Source: Desulfobulbus alkaliphilus
GTDB lineage: Bacteria; Desulfobacterota; Desulfobulbia; Desulfobulbales; Desulfobulbaceae
Direction: 5' to 3'
Length of the DNA stretch: 64,000 nt
Assembly (NCBI RefSeq): GCF_016918545.1
Contig: NZ_JAFFQC010000009.1
Location: forward strand, 62,001 to 126,000
Shown here one piece after another: positions 42,945 to 50,807 of the stretch. The translations under genes were made by a program, and so were the position numbers. Under the pieces are notes generated by a model. That model did no database searches and was not told the DNA's origin. It worked only from the letters and a program-made list of their open reading frames with translations. Every line of letters starts with the position of its first letter. The first letter of the stretch is position 1.

Positions 42945-43885
42945 CAGGTGACCCGGGTGCCCGGGGTGATGCTGACCCCGCGGAGGAACGTTGCAACCGG
43001 CATGCGTTTTTTTCCCTCGGGCTGGATTTCATGGATGCGGAGGCTGTCGGTACCGGCGGCAATCAGCAGCCCCTGGGCGTCGGCGCGGCAGATAGTGCCG
43101 GGTGCTTCCCGGGTTTGAAGGGAGACCACTTCCGGTCTGAAAAATCGGTGCCTTTTTTCGGCGAGAAAACCGTATGCCGAAGGCCAGGGATCCAGCCCCC
43201 GGATGAGGCAGTGGAGCCGGTGTGCCGTCAGGGTCCAGTCGAGATGGCCCTGCTCTTTGGTGAGCATTGGAGCGGAGCTTGCCAGGGAATGGTCCTGGGC
43301 TGTGGCCGGTAACTGTCCCTCCTGGAGCCTGCCGAGGGCTTCGGCCAGGGTGTCGCCGCCCAGCAGAGCGAGGCGCGCAAAGAGTTCGCCTGCTGTTTCC
43401 CGGGGACCAATGGGGGTCGATGCGGCCATGAGGATCGCACCGGTATCCATGCCTTCATCCATCTGCATGATGGTGATACCGGTTTCGGTCTCGCCGTTGA
43501 TCACGGCCCACTGAATGGGGGCTGCTCCCCGGTATTTGGGCAGGAGTGAGGCGTGGACATTGACGGCCCCCAGGGGGGGGAGATGCAGCAGGGTTGTGGG
43601 CAGGATTTTTCCATAGGCCACCACCACCAGGAGATCCGGAGCCAGTGCCCGTAGCTGCTCGAAAAAGGAATCGGTGCGGATGGAATCCGGTTGCAGGACC
43701 GGGATGCCGTGGGCTTCGGCCAAATCCTTGACCGGTGGCGGCTGCATGATTTTCCCCCGGCCGCGCTGTCGATCCGGTTGGCAGACCACAGCCAGGATAT
43801 GGTGTGGTCCGGCTAGCAGGGTTTGCAGGGATGGCACGGCGAAATCCGGCGTGCCCATGAAGACAATGCGCAGCCCTGGCCTCAT
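42944..43885 (-). CDS. fmt: Methionyl-tRNA formyltransferase
   Basis: A 313-residue enzyme that formylates initiator Met-tRNA. The N-terminal MRIVFMGTPDFAVPSL-type start is RIVFMGTPDFAVPSLQ; the formyltransferase catalytic residues are in NVHASLLPKYRGAAPIQWAVINGE, and the C-terminal tRNA-binding part has WPSAYGFL. It overlaps def by 4 bases, the usual def-fmt pair. Confidence 0.96.
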   Translation of the reverse strand: MRPGLRIVFMGTPDFAVPSLQTLLAGPHHILAVVCQPDRQRGRGKIMQPPPVKDLAEAHGIPVLQPDSIRTDSFFEQLRALAPDLLVVVAYGKILPTTLLHLPPLGAVNVHASLLPKYRGAAPIQWAVINGETETGITIMQMDEGMDTGAILMAASTPIGPRETAGELFARLALLGGDTLAEALGRLQEGQLPATAQDHSLASSAPMLTKEQGHLDWTLTAHRLHCLIRGLDPWPSAYGFLAEKRHRFFRPEVVSLQTREAPGTICRADAQGLLIAAGTDSLRIHEIQPEGKKRMPVATFLRGVSITPGTRVT

Positions 43886-44403
43886 TGCTGCTCCATTTCC
43901 TGTTCCTGAAGGATTTTTTTCAACTTCTTTTTGTACAGGGCGCGCTTGAGAGTACTGAGGTGATCGATGAACAGCGTGCCCAGGAGATGGTCGACCTCGT
44001 GCTGAATGATCCGGGCGAAGCGGTCTTCAGCATCGAATTGCAAAGGATTGCCCTCCATGTCCTGGGCAGTGACATGGATTTTGCGGAAGCGCTTGACCTT
44101 GGCGAAGCATTCGACCACGCTCAGGCAGCCCTCCTCGTCGACCATGGAGCCTTCCCCGGCGGTGATCCGTGGATTGACCAGCGCGAGATAGGCACGCTCA
44201 TTGTCCACGGTGGAGTTGTCCACCACCACCAGCTGACGGGGGATACCAATTTGATTGGCCGCCAGACCGACACCAGGGGCAGCATGCATGGTGTCCACCA
44301 TATCCTGGACCAGGGTGTGCAATTCTTCATCAAAGACGGTAATCGGCTCTGCTTTCAGGCGAAGAATCGGGTGGGGAAAGGTGAGGATTTTTCTGATACT
44401 CAT
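43882..44403 (-). CDS. def: Peptide deformylase
   Basis: A 173-residue metalloenzyme that removes the N-terminal formyl group from new proteins. The three signature motifs are GVGLAANQIG, EEGCLSVVE (metal-binding Cys), and QHEVDHLLG (HExxH). It heads the minus-strand run and overlaps fmt (ATGA). Confidence 0.97.
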   Translation of the reverse strand: MSIRKILTFPHPILRLKAEPITVFDEELHTLVQDMVDTMHAAPGVGLAANQIGIPRQLVVVDNSTVDNERAYLALVNPRITAGEGSMVDEEGCLSVVECFAKVKRFRKIHVTAQDMEGNPLQFDAEDRFARIIQHEVDHLLGTLFIDHLSTLKRALYKKKLKKILQEQEMEQQ

Positions 44404-44574
44404 AAGTCTGTCTGACCGCAGGGTGCGGGAACCGGTTTTGTTGGATCAATATCTTTCAGTATGTAACCAGTTTGCTGGGCCTTGTAAAGGTGTCTGCGCT
44501 CGCCACAGTGGTGGCAGCTTGTTTTTCGATGCTTTTTTGTGTAGGGTGCGGACCATATTTCAATGGGAGATGGC

Positions 44575-45441
44575 ATGGTGGAGAAAGAAGCATTGGCGGC
44601 CGGGGTGGGGTTGTTGCACAAACCGGTCCTGCCCTTGGTTGGTATTGTCCAGTTTCTCTACCTGACTGGTGCCTTTGCCTCAGTGGAAGAGGTGATCGAC
44701 CAACTGCCGCAACCCATTGAAACCGGATATACCGTCTACGAGGATGCCGCCGCTGACCTGGCCCTGTATATCGACCTGATGCAGCCGCTGGCAAGACTTA
44801 AGGCCGGACAACCTCTGCATGAGCAGGTAGTCGACAGTGAAGACCGGCCGGTGGATGCCATGACCGCGGCCACGGCTCTGGTGGCGCAGCGCATTTTGAC
44901 CAGGGAACTGGAACAGATCAACAGTCTGCTCTGCGGCCCCTGTCACTGCACGCTCTGTTGCATCGGGCCGGAAGCAGGTATGGGCCAGTCGTACTTTGAA
45001 ATTCCGCTGCAGCCCGGTGAAATAGACACTTTTGCCCTGGGGCGCATTGATACCCCGATATCCAAGTCTCTTCGGGTCGATGACGAGCCGTCCCTTCAGG
45101 TTGGTGGAGCAGCTTTTTATGATCGGCCCGATCCGGTGCTGATCCATTGGTCGCATGGCTGGAGTCTGATTCTGCCCCGTGAGAGCCGGTGCCCGAATCT
45201 GGAGGATGCGGGCATCTGTCGCATATATCCGCTGCGGCCGCAGGTTTGCCGCCGACCGCAGATTTTTCCCTACATGGTGGAACCGGTGCCGGCGCCGGAC
45301 AGGGAAAATCCGGTTTTCCGGTTGCGGCAGGCGCTGCTGGCGGTGGTGGACTGTCCCTATGTCGAGCAACTGCGCGACGAAATTGCTGCCTATGCCGCGT
45401 CATGTGCGTTGGATATGATCTTTCGACGTAACAAGGAGTGA
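44575..45441 (+). CDS. YkgJ-type cysteine-cluster protein
   Basis: A 288-residue protein with a central cysteine cluster of the YkgJ/UPF0153 kind: CGPCHCTLCCIGP, then CPNLEDAGICRIYPLRPQVC. The family is thought to bind zinc or iron; its role is unknown. About 125 residues before the cluster have no recognised motif. Two start codons are possible (44563 and 44575); the second is used because GGGAG lies 5 bases upstream of it. Confidence 0.8.
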   Translation: MVEKEALAAGVGLLHKPVLPLVGIVQFLYLTGAFASVEEVIDQLPQPIETGYTVYEDAAADLALYIDLMQPLARLKAGQPLHEQVVDSEDRPVDAMTAATALVAQRILTRELEQINSLLCGPCHCTLCCIGPEAGMGQSYFEIPLQPGEIDTFALGRIDTPISKSLRVDDEPSLQVGGAAFYDRPDPVLIHWSHGWSLILPRESRCPNLEDAGICRIYPLRPQVCRRPQIFPYMVEPVPAPDRENPVFRLRQALLAVVDCPYVEQLRDEIAAYAASCALDMIFRRNKE

Positions 45442-45473
45442 ACGACCGGAACAAAAACAAAAATCCGGTCGTT
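45441..45473 (+). other. Hairpin with A-rich loop after the YkgJ-type gene
   Basis: A 10-bp stem AACGACCGGA (45441-45450) with TCCGGTCGTT (45464-45473) encloses a loop made almost only of A. It starts within the stop codon. No T tail follows on the plus strand, so intrinsic termination is doubtful. Confidence 0.5.
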
Positions 45474-45491
45474 GTAAATTGAGAACATATT

Positions 45492-45627
45492 CCTGGATCC
45501 GCGAGCGTTCATCCGCACGCCCCGAAGGGCGGCTGATGAAGGTTATTATCAAAGAATTCCACTGCAAGCCTAAGCCGATTATAGCAACATATATCCAGAA
45601 TAAGAATCCAGCCGTCACGAATTCAGG
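45492..45627 (+). repeat. Dispersed inverted-terminal repeat, copy 12 (short form)
   Basis: Left end CCTGGATCCGCGAGCG, right end CCGTCACGAATTCAGG, with the hairpin half deleted. A perfect 5-bp duplication ATATT flanks it (45487-45491 and 45628-45632). The right copy overlaps a TTG that could be mistaken for the plsY start. Confidence 0.93.
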
Positions 45628-45666
45628 ATATTGACAACCCCTGTGATTGCTCCCTTCAACATCACT

Positions 45667-46284
45667 ATGAACAGCACCGCATTATTCTGTATACTTTTTG
45701 CCTATGTTCTCGGTGCGATCCCCTTTGGTCTGTTGCTGTCCCGGCACAGTGGTCTTGATATCCGCACTCGGGGCAGCGGGAATATCGGCGCCACCAATGT
45801 CACCCGCTTACTGGGAAAAAAGCTTGGCGCCCTGACCCTGGCCCTGGATGTTGGCAAAGGATATCTGCCGATTTTCATCGCCTCGATCCTGCTGCAGGGA
45901 ACCCCTCATCGGGAGTTGATCATCGCCCTGTGCGGCGCCGCCACGGTTCTGGGGCACATGTTTCCGATCTATCTCCGCTTTCGGGGGGGCAAAGGGGTGG
46001 CCACTGCCCTGGGCGTTTTTCTCTACCTCGCACCGGCAGCAGTCTTTGGTTGCCTGCTGGTCTTTCTCGCCGCGGTTGTGCTCACCGGGTTTGTGGCCCT
46101 GGGGTCGCTGCTTGGCTCCGCCTCCATGCTCCTCTGGCTGTTCCTTCTCAAGGCGCCGTCCTGGACACTGTGGCTGGCCGCTTTTGTTATCCTGATGATC
46201 TGGATCAAACACCATGAGAACATTGTTCGACTGCTCAGCGGCACGGAAAAGTCCTGGAAAAGGGCCAAGGGGGGTGCGGATTGA
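45667..46284 (+). CDS. plsY: Acyl-phosphate:glycerol-3-phosphate acyltransferase
   Basis: A 205-residue inner-membrane acyltransferase that starts phospholipid synthesis. Motifs are AYVLGAIPFGLLLSR, GSGNIGATNVTRLLG, the KGYLPIF segment and LRFRGGKGVATALG, with at least five hydrophobic helices. The ATG at 45667 places AYVLGAIPFG about 11 residues in, as in relatives; a TTG at 45631 lies in the duplicated target of repeat copy 12. It makes acyl-glycerol phosphate from the product of GpsA. Confidence 0.94.
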   Translation: MNSTALFCILFAYVLGAIPFGLLLSRHSGLDIRTRGSGNIGATNVTRLLGKKLGALTLALDVGKGYLPIFIASILLQGTPHRELIIALCGAATVLGHMFPIYLRFRGGKGVATALGVFLYLAPAAVFGCLLVFLAAVVLTGFVALGSLLGSASMLLWLFLLKAPSWTLWLAAFVILMIWIKHHENIVRLLSGTEKSWKRAKGGAD

Positions 46285-46616
46285 ACCGTGCGGAATGGCG
46301 GGCCATCGAAGAGGCGGGTAAACTGCTGGGCCTGGGAAGTCGGGCCTCTCTCTCCGAAATAAAACAGGCCTATCGTCGTCTGAGCAAACTCCATCACCCG
46401 GATACAGGTGCCGGCGGTGGTGCTCGGGAAGACAGTGAACAGATGTACCAGCTCACCGCTGCCTATGACCTGCTCATGCGTTACGGCAGTGCCTACCCAT
46501 TGCCATTGCAAAGGGATGAAGCTGATACGACGGTGATCGATATGTATGACCCGGAGGATTGGTGGCGGGTCCGGTTCGGTCAGGACCCCATATGGAGCGG
46601 TAAAAAAAAGAGATGA
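46281..46616 (+). CDS. J-domain (DnaJ-like) small protein
   Basis: A 111-residue protein with a J-domain (about 12-70): SLSEIKQAYRRLSKLHHPDT carries the HPD motif that stimulates Hsp70 ATPase. It lacks Gly/Phe and zinc-finger regions, so it is a specialised co-chaperone of unknown client. The TTG start overlaps the plsY stop, indicating coupling. The Trp-rich tail (PEDWWRVRFGQDPIW) is distinctive. Confidence 0.82.
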   Translation: MNRAEWRAIEEAGKLLGLGSRASLSEIKQAYRRLSKLHHPDTGAGGGAREDSEQMYQLTAAYDLLMRYGSAYPLPLQRDEADTTVIDMYDPEDWWRVRFGQDPIWSGKKKR

Positions 46617-46706
46617 TTTTCCTGGCCAGGTGAGAGAGTTTTTCGATAATTGACCGACAGGTGGGTGTTGCTCACCGTTGTGGAGCGTGTGGACAAGGAG
46701 TACGCA

Positions 46707-47585
46707 ATGCAGATTCCTCAGTTGATACAACAAGGCAGACCATTTGTTTCCCTTGAATTTTTTCCGCCTAAGAAGCAGGAGGACTGGCCACGGTTCATCG
46801 AGGTCGCCAAGGAATTACAGCAGTTGCGACCGCTGTTCGCTTCGGTGACCTATGGGGCCGGAGGCTCCACCCAGAGCAACACTCTGGAAATCTGTGAACA
46901 GTTGATCGATGCCTGCGGGTTTGAAATCATGCCTCATCTCACCGGGGTGACAGCCGACCCGGACAAGATCAATGGTTTTCTCGATGCCATCCGGGCCATG
47001 GGCGTTGACAATGTTCTTGCCCTGCGGGGCGATCGGCCGGTCGGCTATCCCGGTACGGATGCCGAGCTGTTTGCCGCTTTTCCCTACGCCTCGGATCTGG
47101 TCCGCTATATCCGCAGTCGCCATGCCGAACTGGCCATCGGTGTGGCCGGTTTCCCAGAGGCCCATGCCGAGGCCCCGTCCATTGCCGCTGACCTTGAGGT
47201 CATGGAACAGAAGGTGGCCAATGGAGCTGATTTTGCCATTACCCAACTGTATTTCGACAATCGGGTCTATTTCGATTACGTGGAACGATTGCGCGCCCGC
47301 GGCGTAACCATGCCGATTATTCCGGGGGTCCTGCCTATTCGCAGTCTGGCCTCCCTACGATTCACCCTGCAGCTCTGCAACGCCAAGGTGCCAGGTCTGA
47401 TGGTCCACCGGCTGATGAAAGCCCATGAGGAGGGCGGCGCTTCGGCGGTGTACAGAATCGGGGTGGACTACGCCCGCGAACAGATCAGGGAATTACTCGC
47501 CAAGGGGGCTCCCGGCGTGCATCTGTACACGCTCAACAAAGCGGATATGTGTCTTGAGATCATGGACGGGCTGCTGGAGCCATAA
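46707..47585 (+). CDS. metF: 5,10-methylenetetrahydrofolate reductase
   Basis: A 292-residue TIM-barrel flavoenzyme making 5-methyltetrahydrofolate. Family blocks are SLEFFPPKK near the start, ASVTYGAGGSTQ, MPHLTGVTADPDKI, NVLALRGDRP and ITQLYFDNRVYFDYVERL. Start 46707 has AAGGAG six bases before it. The methyl product could serve methionine synthesis, linking to the homocysteine genes at 56-58 kb (inference). Confidence 0.96.
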   Translation: MQIPQLIQQGRPFVSLEFFPPKKQEDWPRFIEVAKELQQLRPLFASVTYGAGGSTQSNTLEICEQLIDACGFEIMPHLTGVTADPDKINGFLDAIRAMGVDNVLALRGDRPVGYPGTDAELFAAFPYASDLVRYIRSRHAELAIGVAGFPEAHAEAPSIAADLEVMEQKVANGADFAITQLYFDNRVYFDYVERLRARGVTMPIIPGVLPIRSLASLRFTLQLCNAKVPGLMVHRLMKAHEEGGASAVYRIGVDYAREQIRELLAKGAPGVHLYTLNKADMCLEIMDGLLEP

Positions 47586-47604
47586 CCTGTGTTCGGCACT
47601 GTAT

Positions 47605-47737
47605 CCAGGGTCCGTGAGCGCGCGGACGGAAGCCCGAAGGGCGGCTGGTGAAAGATATATGTCAAGGATTCCGCTGCAATTATAATATGCTTACAGCAAG
47701 ATATCCAAAATAAGAGTCCAGCCGTCACGGATTCAGG
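47605..47737 (+). repeat. Dispersed inverted-terminal repeat, copy 13 (short form)
   Basis: Left end degraded (CCAGGGTCCGTGAGCG), then GCCCGAAGGGCGGCTGGTG and the AT-rich tail; right end CCGTCACGGATTCAGG. No clear duplication flanks it. It lies between convergent metF and the MATE gene. Confidence 0.9.
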
Positions 47738-47782
47738 AGAAAGAAAGCACGGGGGGGGAAGGTGTGCAGGCTGCGGGGTTGA

Positions 47783-49183
47783 CTATCCTTGACTTGAACT
47801 CGGCGATTCAGACCCTGAACCCGATATCATCTGCTCCAATCTGCGCAGCATGATCAGGACCCGAAGGCCGAGCAGGGTGGCCGCGGTGGCCAGAGCGCAG
47901 ATCAAGCCGATCCAGAACCCATGGGGACCCGGTTCCAGGCCCCCCAGACCAGCCAGTCCCAGCCCGTACCCCAAGGGCAGACCAATCCCCCAATAGGCAA
48001 ACAGCATCAGCAGCAAGGGTACTCTGGTATCCTTGCATCCTCTGAGAATACCGGCGCAATTCGTCTGCATGGCATCCGGCAGCTGAAAAATGGCGGCCAG
48101 GCAGAGCAGGGCAGCAGCCAATTGCTGAACACCCGGGTCCGGGCTGTACAGGGCCGCAATTTCGGCGGAAAAGCCAAGGATCAGGAGGCAGGTAAGCATC
48201 GCGCCGGCCAGCGCCAGGCCCAGTCCGGTGGCCATGGTCCGTCGCAATTGGTCGGTCCGCGCTGCTCCGATGGTATAACCGACCCGGACAGTGAGAGCGA
48301 TGGACAGGCTGTAGGGCAGCATATACAGCAAGGAGGTAAAATTGAGCGCAATCTGGTGTGCCGCCACCACCTCCGCCCCCAGTTTGGCGATGAACAGGGC
48401 GATGAGGGCAAAGATGGAACACTCAATGAACAGGGCTAGGCCAATGGGCAGGCCAAGCCGGAAGAACGAGGCCGTAGATGCACCCTTGGACCTCGTGGGT
48501 GGCGCAAAGAGACGCTCAGTACCGCGAATGCGGCTTTTTTTGAGCAGGAAGGCCATGAACAACAACATGGCCAACAGGGACAGCGAGGTGGCCCAGCCGC
48601 ATCCGGCACCGCCCAGGGCGGGCAGACCCAGCTTACCGTAAATCAGCAGGTAGTTGGCGATGATGTTGACCAGCAACCCGAAAAAGCCGGTGTACATGGA
48701 AAGTCTGGGTTTGGCGAATCCATCACCGCCGTTGCGCAGGGCAAGAAAAATACCGACCAGGGGCAGGCCCCAGGAAACGGCGAACAGATATTCTCTGGTG
48801 ATGGGAATGACCTCGGCACTGATTCCCATCCAGATCATGACCGGTGTCATCAGCCAGAGAAGCGGCATGAGGGCCAGGCCGATGAGCAGTCCGATGACCA
48901 TGCCCTGACGGATGGCATGTCGGGCCGCTTCCGGGTTACCGCTGCCATGGGCCTGAGCCACCAGTGGGGTCACGGCGGCGAGCAGACCGATCATGAAGAG
49001 GAAAACCGGGAAAAAAATCGAAGAACCCACTGCCACCGCCGCCAAGTCGACGGCACTGTACCGTCCGGCCATGACCGTGTCGACGAAACCCATGGCGGTT
49101 TGCGAGAGTTGACCCAGGACCAGAGGAGCGGTGAGTTTGAGGAGGCTGCCCGCCTCTTGAAGATACAGGGAGCGTGAACGCAT
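47783..49183 (-). CDS. MATE-family multidrug/sodium exporter
   Basis: A 466-residue protein with about twelve hydrophobic segments in two related halves, typical of NorM-type exporters. Signatures include KLTAPLVLGQLSQTAMGFVDTVMAGRYS at the start and GGAGCGWATSLSLL mid-protein. Transported compounds are not predictable. No good ribosome-binding site precedes the ATG. It starts 21 bases after the radical SAM stop, probably in one transcript with acnA and that gene. Confidence 0.93.
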   Translation of the reverse strand: MRSRSLYLQEAGSLLKLTAPLVLGQLSQTAMGFVDTVMAGRYSAVDLAAVAVGSSIFFPVFLFMIGLLAAVTPLVAQAHGSGNPEAARHAIRQGMVIGLLIGLALMPLLWLMTPVMIWMGISAEVIPITREYLFAVSWGLPLVGIFLALRNGGDGFAKPRLSMYTGFFGLLVNIIANYLLIYGKLGLPALGGAGCGWATSLSLLAMLLFMAFLLKKSRIRGTERLFAPPTRSKGASTASFFRLGLPIGLALFIECSIFALIALFIAKLGAEVVAAHQIALNFTSLLYMLPYSLSIALTVRVGYTIGAARTDQLRRTMATGLGLALAGAMLTCLLILGFSAEIAALYSPDPGVQQLAAALLCLAAIFQLPDAMQTNCAGILRGCKDTRVPLLLMLFAYWGIGLPLGYGLGLAGLGGLEPGPHGFWIGLICALATAATLLGLRVLIMLRRLEQMISGSGSESPSSSQG

Positions 49184-49204
49184 AGTAATCAGCGCGGAGG
49201 GGCA

Positions 49205-50731
49205 TCAGCCGCGATCAGCCCCCTGCTGATGTCGGCTTTGTCTTCTGGTCAGATTGTTGGGCAGAGATTGCTGGCGGGGCAGGTGCGTGACATGCTCCCG
49301 CACCGCCGCCGGCAGAACCCGGCCCTTGAACACCAGAATATCAGCGGCCAGACGGTTGGCCACCTCGGTGTGGTTGTGCCCTTGCCGGTCCACAAGATAA
49401 CGGAACAGCAATTCGGCCAGGCGCGGCAGACCGATCTGCCAGGTGGTTTGGGTGGCGCTGTAGAGCCAGCGGGAAAATGCGAGAAAACCTTGAAACACAT
49501 CCCCGTCCGGCCAGAGGAGCGGTGCGGTCTGTTTGAAGTTGCCGCTGTTGTAGACCAGATCCCAGAAGCGGGCCAGGCGTTTCATTTCCTGCATGCGAGC
49601 AAAAGAAATCAGGTTGTTGTGGAGAATTTCATAGGGAGGATAGGGTGAATACACCATGGCAAACCGCTGGTCATGGCGGTTGATGGCGGTACCGGAGAGT
49701 TTTTTGAGAATACCGATCTGGATTTCTCCCTTGGTCAACCTGGTCAGCGTGTTGAGGTTCTCACCGAACTGCTCGATGGATTCGCCGGGCAGGCCGACAA
49801 TCAGGTCGACATGGAGATGAGCCGTTGTTTCCCGGGCGAGAAAGGAGAGGTTCTCCCTGATCCGGTCGAAATCGAGTCGGCGGTTGATATGGGCCGCGGT
49901 TTCCGGGTGCAGGGTCTGAATGCCGACCTCCAGTTGCAGGACTTCGGCGGGAAAGCGTGTGAACCGTTCTTTGAGGCTGGAGGGGAAATGATCCGGGATG
50001 ACCTCGAAGTGAACATTGAAAGGCGGTTCTTTCCCCAGAAAATAGTCAAGAATGCGCCCCGCGGCAGTGGGATTGCTGTTAAAGGTCCGATCAACGAATT
50101 TGAAAGTCCGGGCGCCCCGCTGCCACAATTGCTCCATGGCCTCGAGGAAGCGGTTGATGTCAAAAGCACGGACCTCTTTGTCCAGGGAGGAAAGACAGAA
50201 TTCGCAGGAGAAAGGGCAGCCCCGGGAGGCCTCGACATAAGTGACGCGGCGGATCAGATCCTCATCGGTGTAGAATCGGTACGGCAGGTGCAGGGAGGCA
50301 ACAGGGACCGGGGCAGCGGTAATGATCGGTTCCGCCGGTGCTTGACCGGCTGAAAGCGATCTGCACAGGGTCGGGAAAGCCTGCTCGGCTTCACCTTGAA
50401 TCAGGTAATCGGCCTCGCTGAGATCGACCCGCAGGGGCAGATGGCTGACCTCCGGGCCTCCGAGGATGACATGGGTGGCCGGGGCTACCCGTTTGAGGAT
50501 GGCCACCAGGTGCTGGACCTCGACAGCATTCCAGATATAGACGCCAATGCCGACTATTTCCGGATCGTCGGCCAGAATCTTTTCGGCTATATCCGTGATC
50601 TGATCGGTGAGGCAGTACTCCTGAATGCAGGTTTGGGCTTGCAGTTCACCCAGGTTGGCGTACAGCCAGCGCAGGCCAAGGCTGGCGTGCATGTAGCGGG
50701 CGTTGATGGTGGAGAGGATGATGCCGGGCAT
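49205..50731 (-). CDS. B12-binding domain radical SAM protein (DUF4080-type)
   Basis: A 508-residue protein. The N-terminal cobalamin-binding-like fold (about 1-140) is followed by the radical SAM cluster motif CPFSCEFC (CxxxCxxC) near residue 180 and a SAM-binding TIM barrel with VGLPGE; the C-terminal part has the DUF4080 look. Related enzymes perform methylations or rearrangements, but the substrate is unknown. Start 50731 gives MPGIILSTINARY, the family's usual beginning; a 69-residue longer frame is rejected because it overlaps acnA. Confidence 0.88.
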   Translation of the reverse strand: MPGIILSTINARYMHASLGLRWLYANLGELQAQTCIQEYCLTDQITDIAEKILADDPEIVGIGVYIWNAVEVQHLVAILKRVAPATHVILGGPEVSHLPLRVDLSEADYLIQGEAEQAFPTLCRSLSAGQAPAEPIITAAPVPVASLHLPYRFYTDEDLIRRVTYVEASRGCPFSCEFCLSSLDKEVRAFDINRFLEAMEQLWQRGARTFKFVDRTFNSNPTAAGRILDYFLGKEPPFNVHFEVIPDHFPSSLKERFTRFPAEVLQLEVGIQTLHPETAAHINRRLDFDRIRENLSFLARETTAHLHVDLIVGLPGESIEQFGENLNTLTRLTKGEIQIGILKKLSGTAINRHDQRFAMVYSPYPPYEILHNNLISFARMQEMKRLARFWDLVYNSGNFKQTAPLLWPDGDVFQGFLAFSRWLYSATQTTWQIGLPRLAELLFRYLVDRQGHNHTEVANRLAADILVFKGRVLPAAVREHVTHLPRQQSLPNNLTRRQSRHQQGADRG

Positions 50732-50807
50732 GTGGGGTGTACAGGTTCTTTGTTGCGTTGGTGCTTGAAAAAGGTCTGGCCCCCGCCATACCCGGGTTCG
50801 ATCCGAT

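Noticed and set aside
45631-45666. TTG start for plsY at 45631
   Set aside because: The TTG lies in the target duplication of repeat copy 12 with a poorly spaced site; the ATG at 45667 fits the family length.
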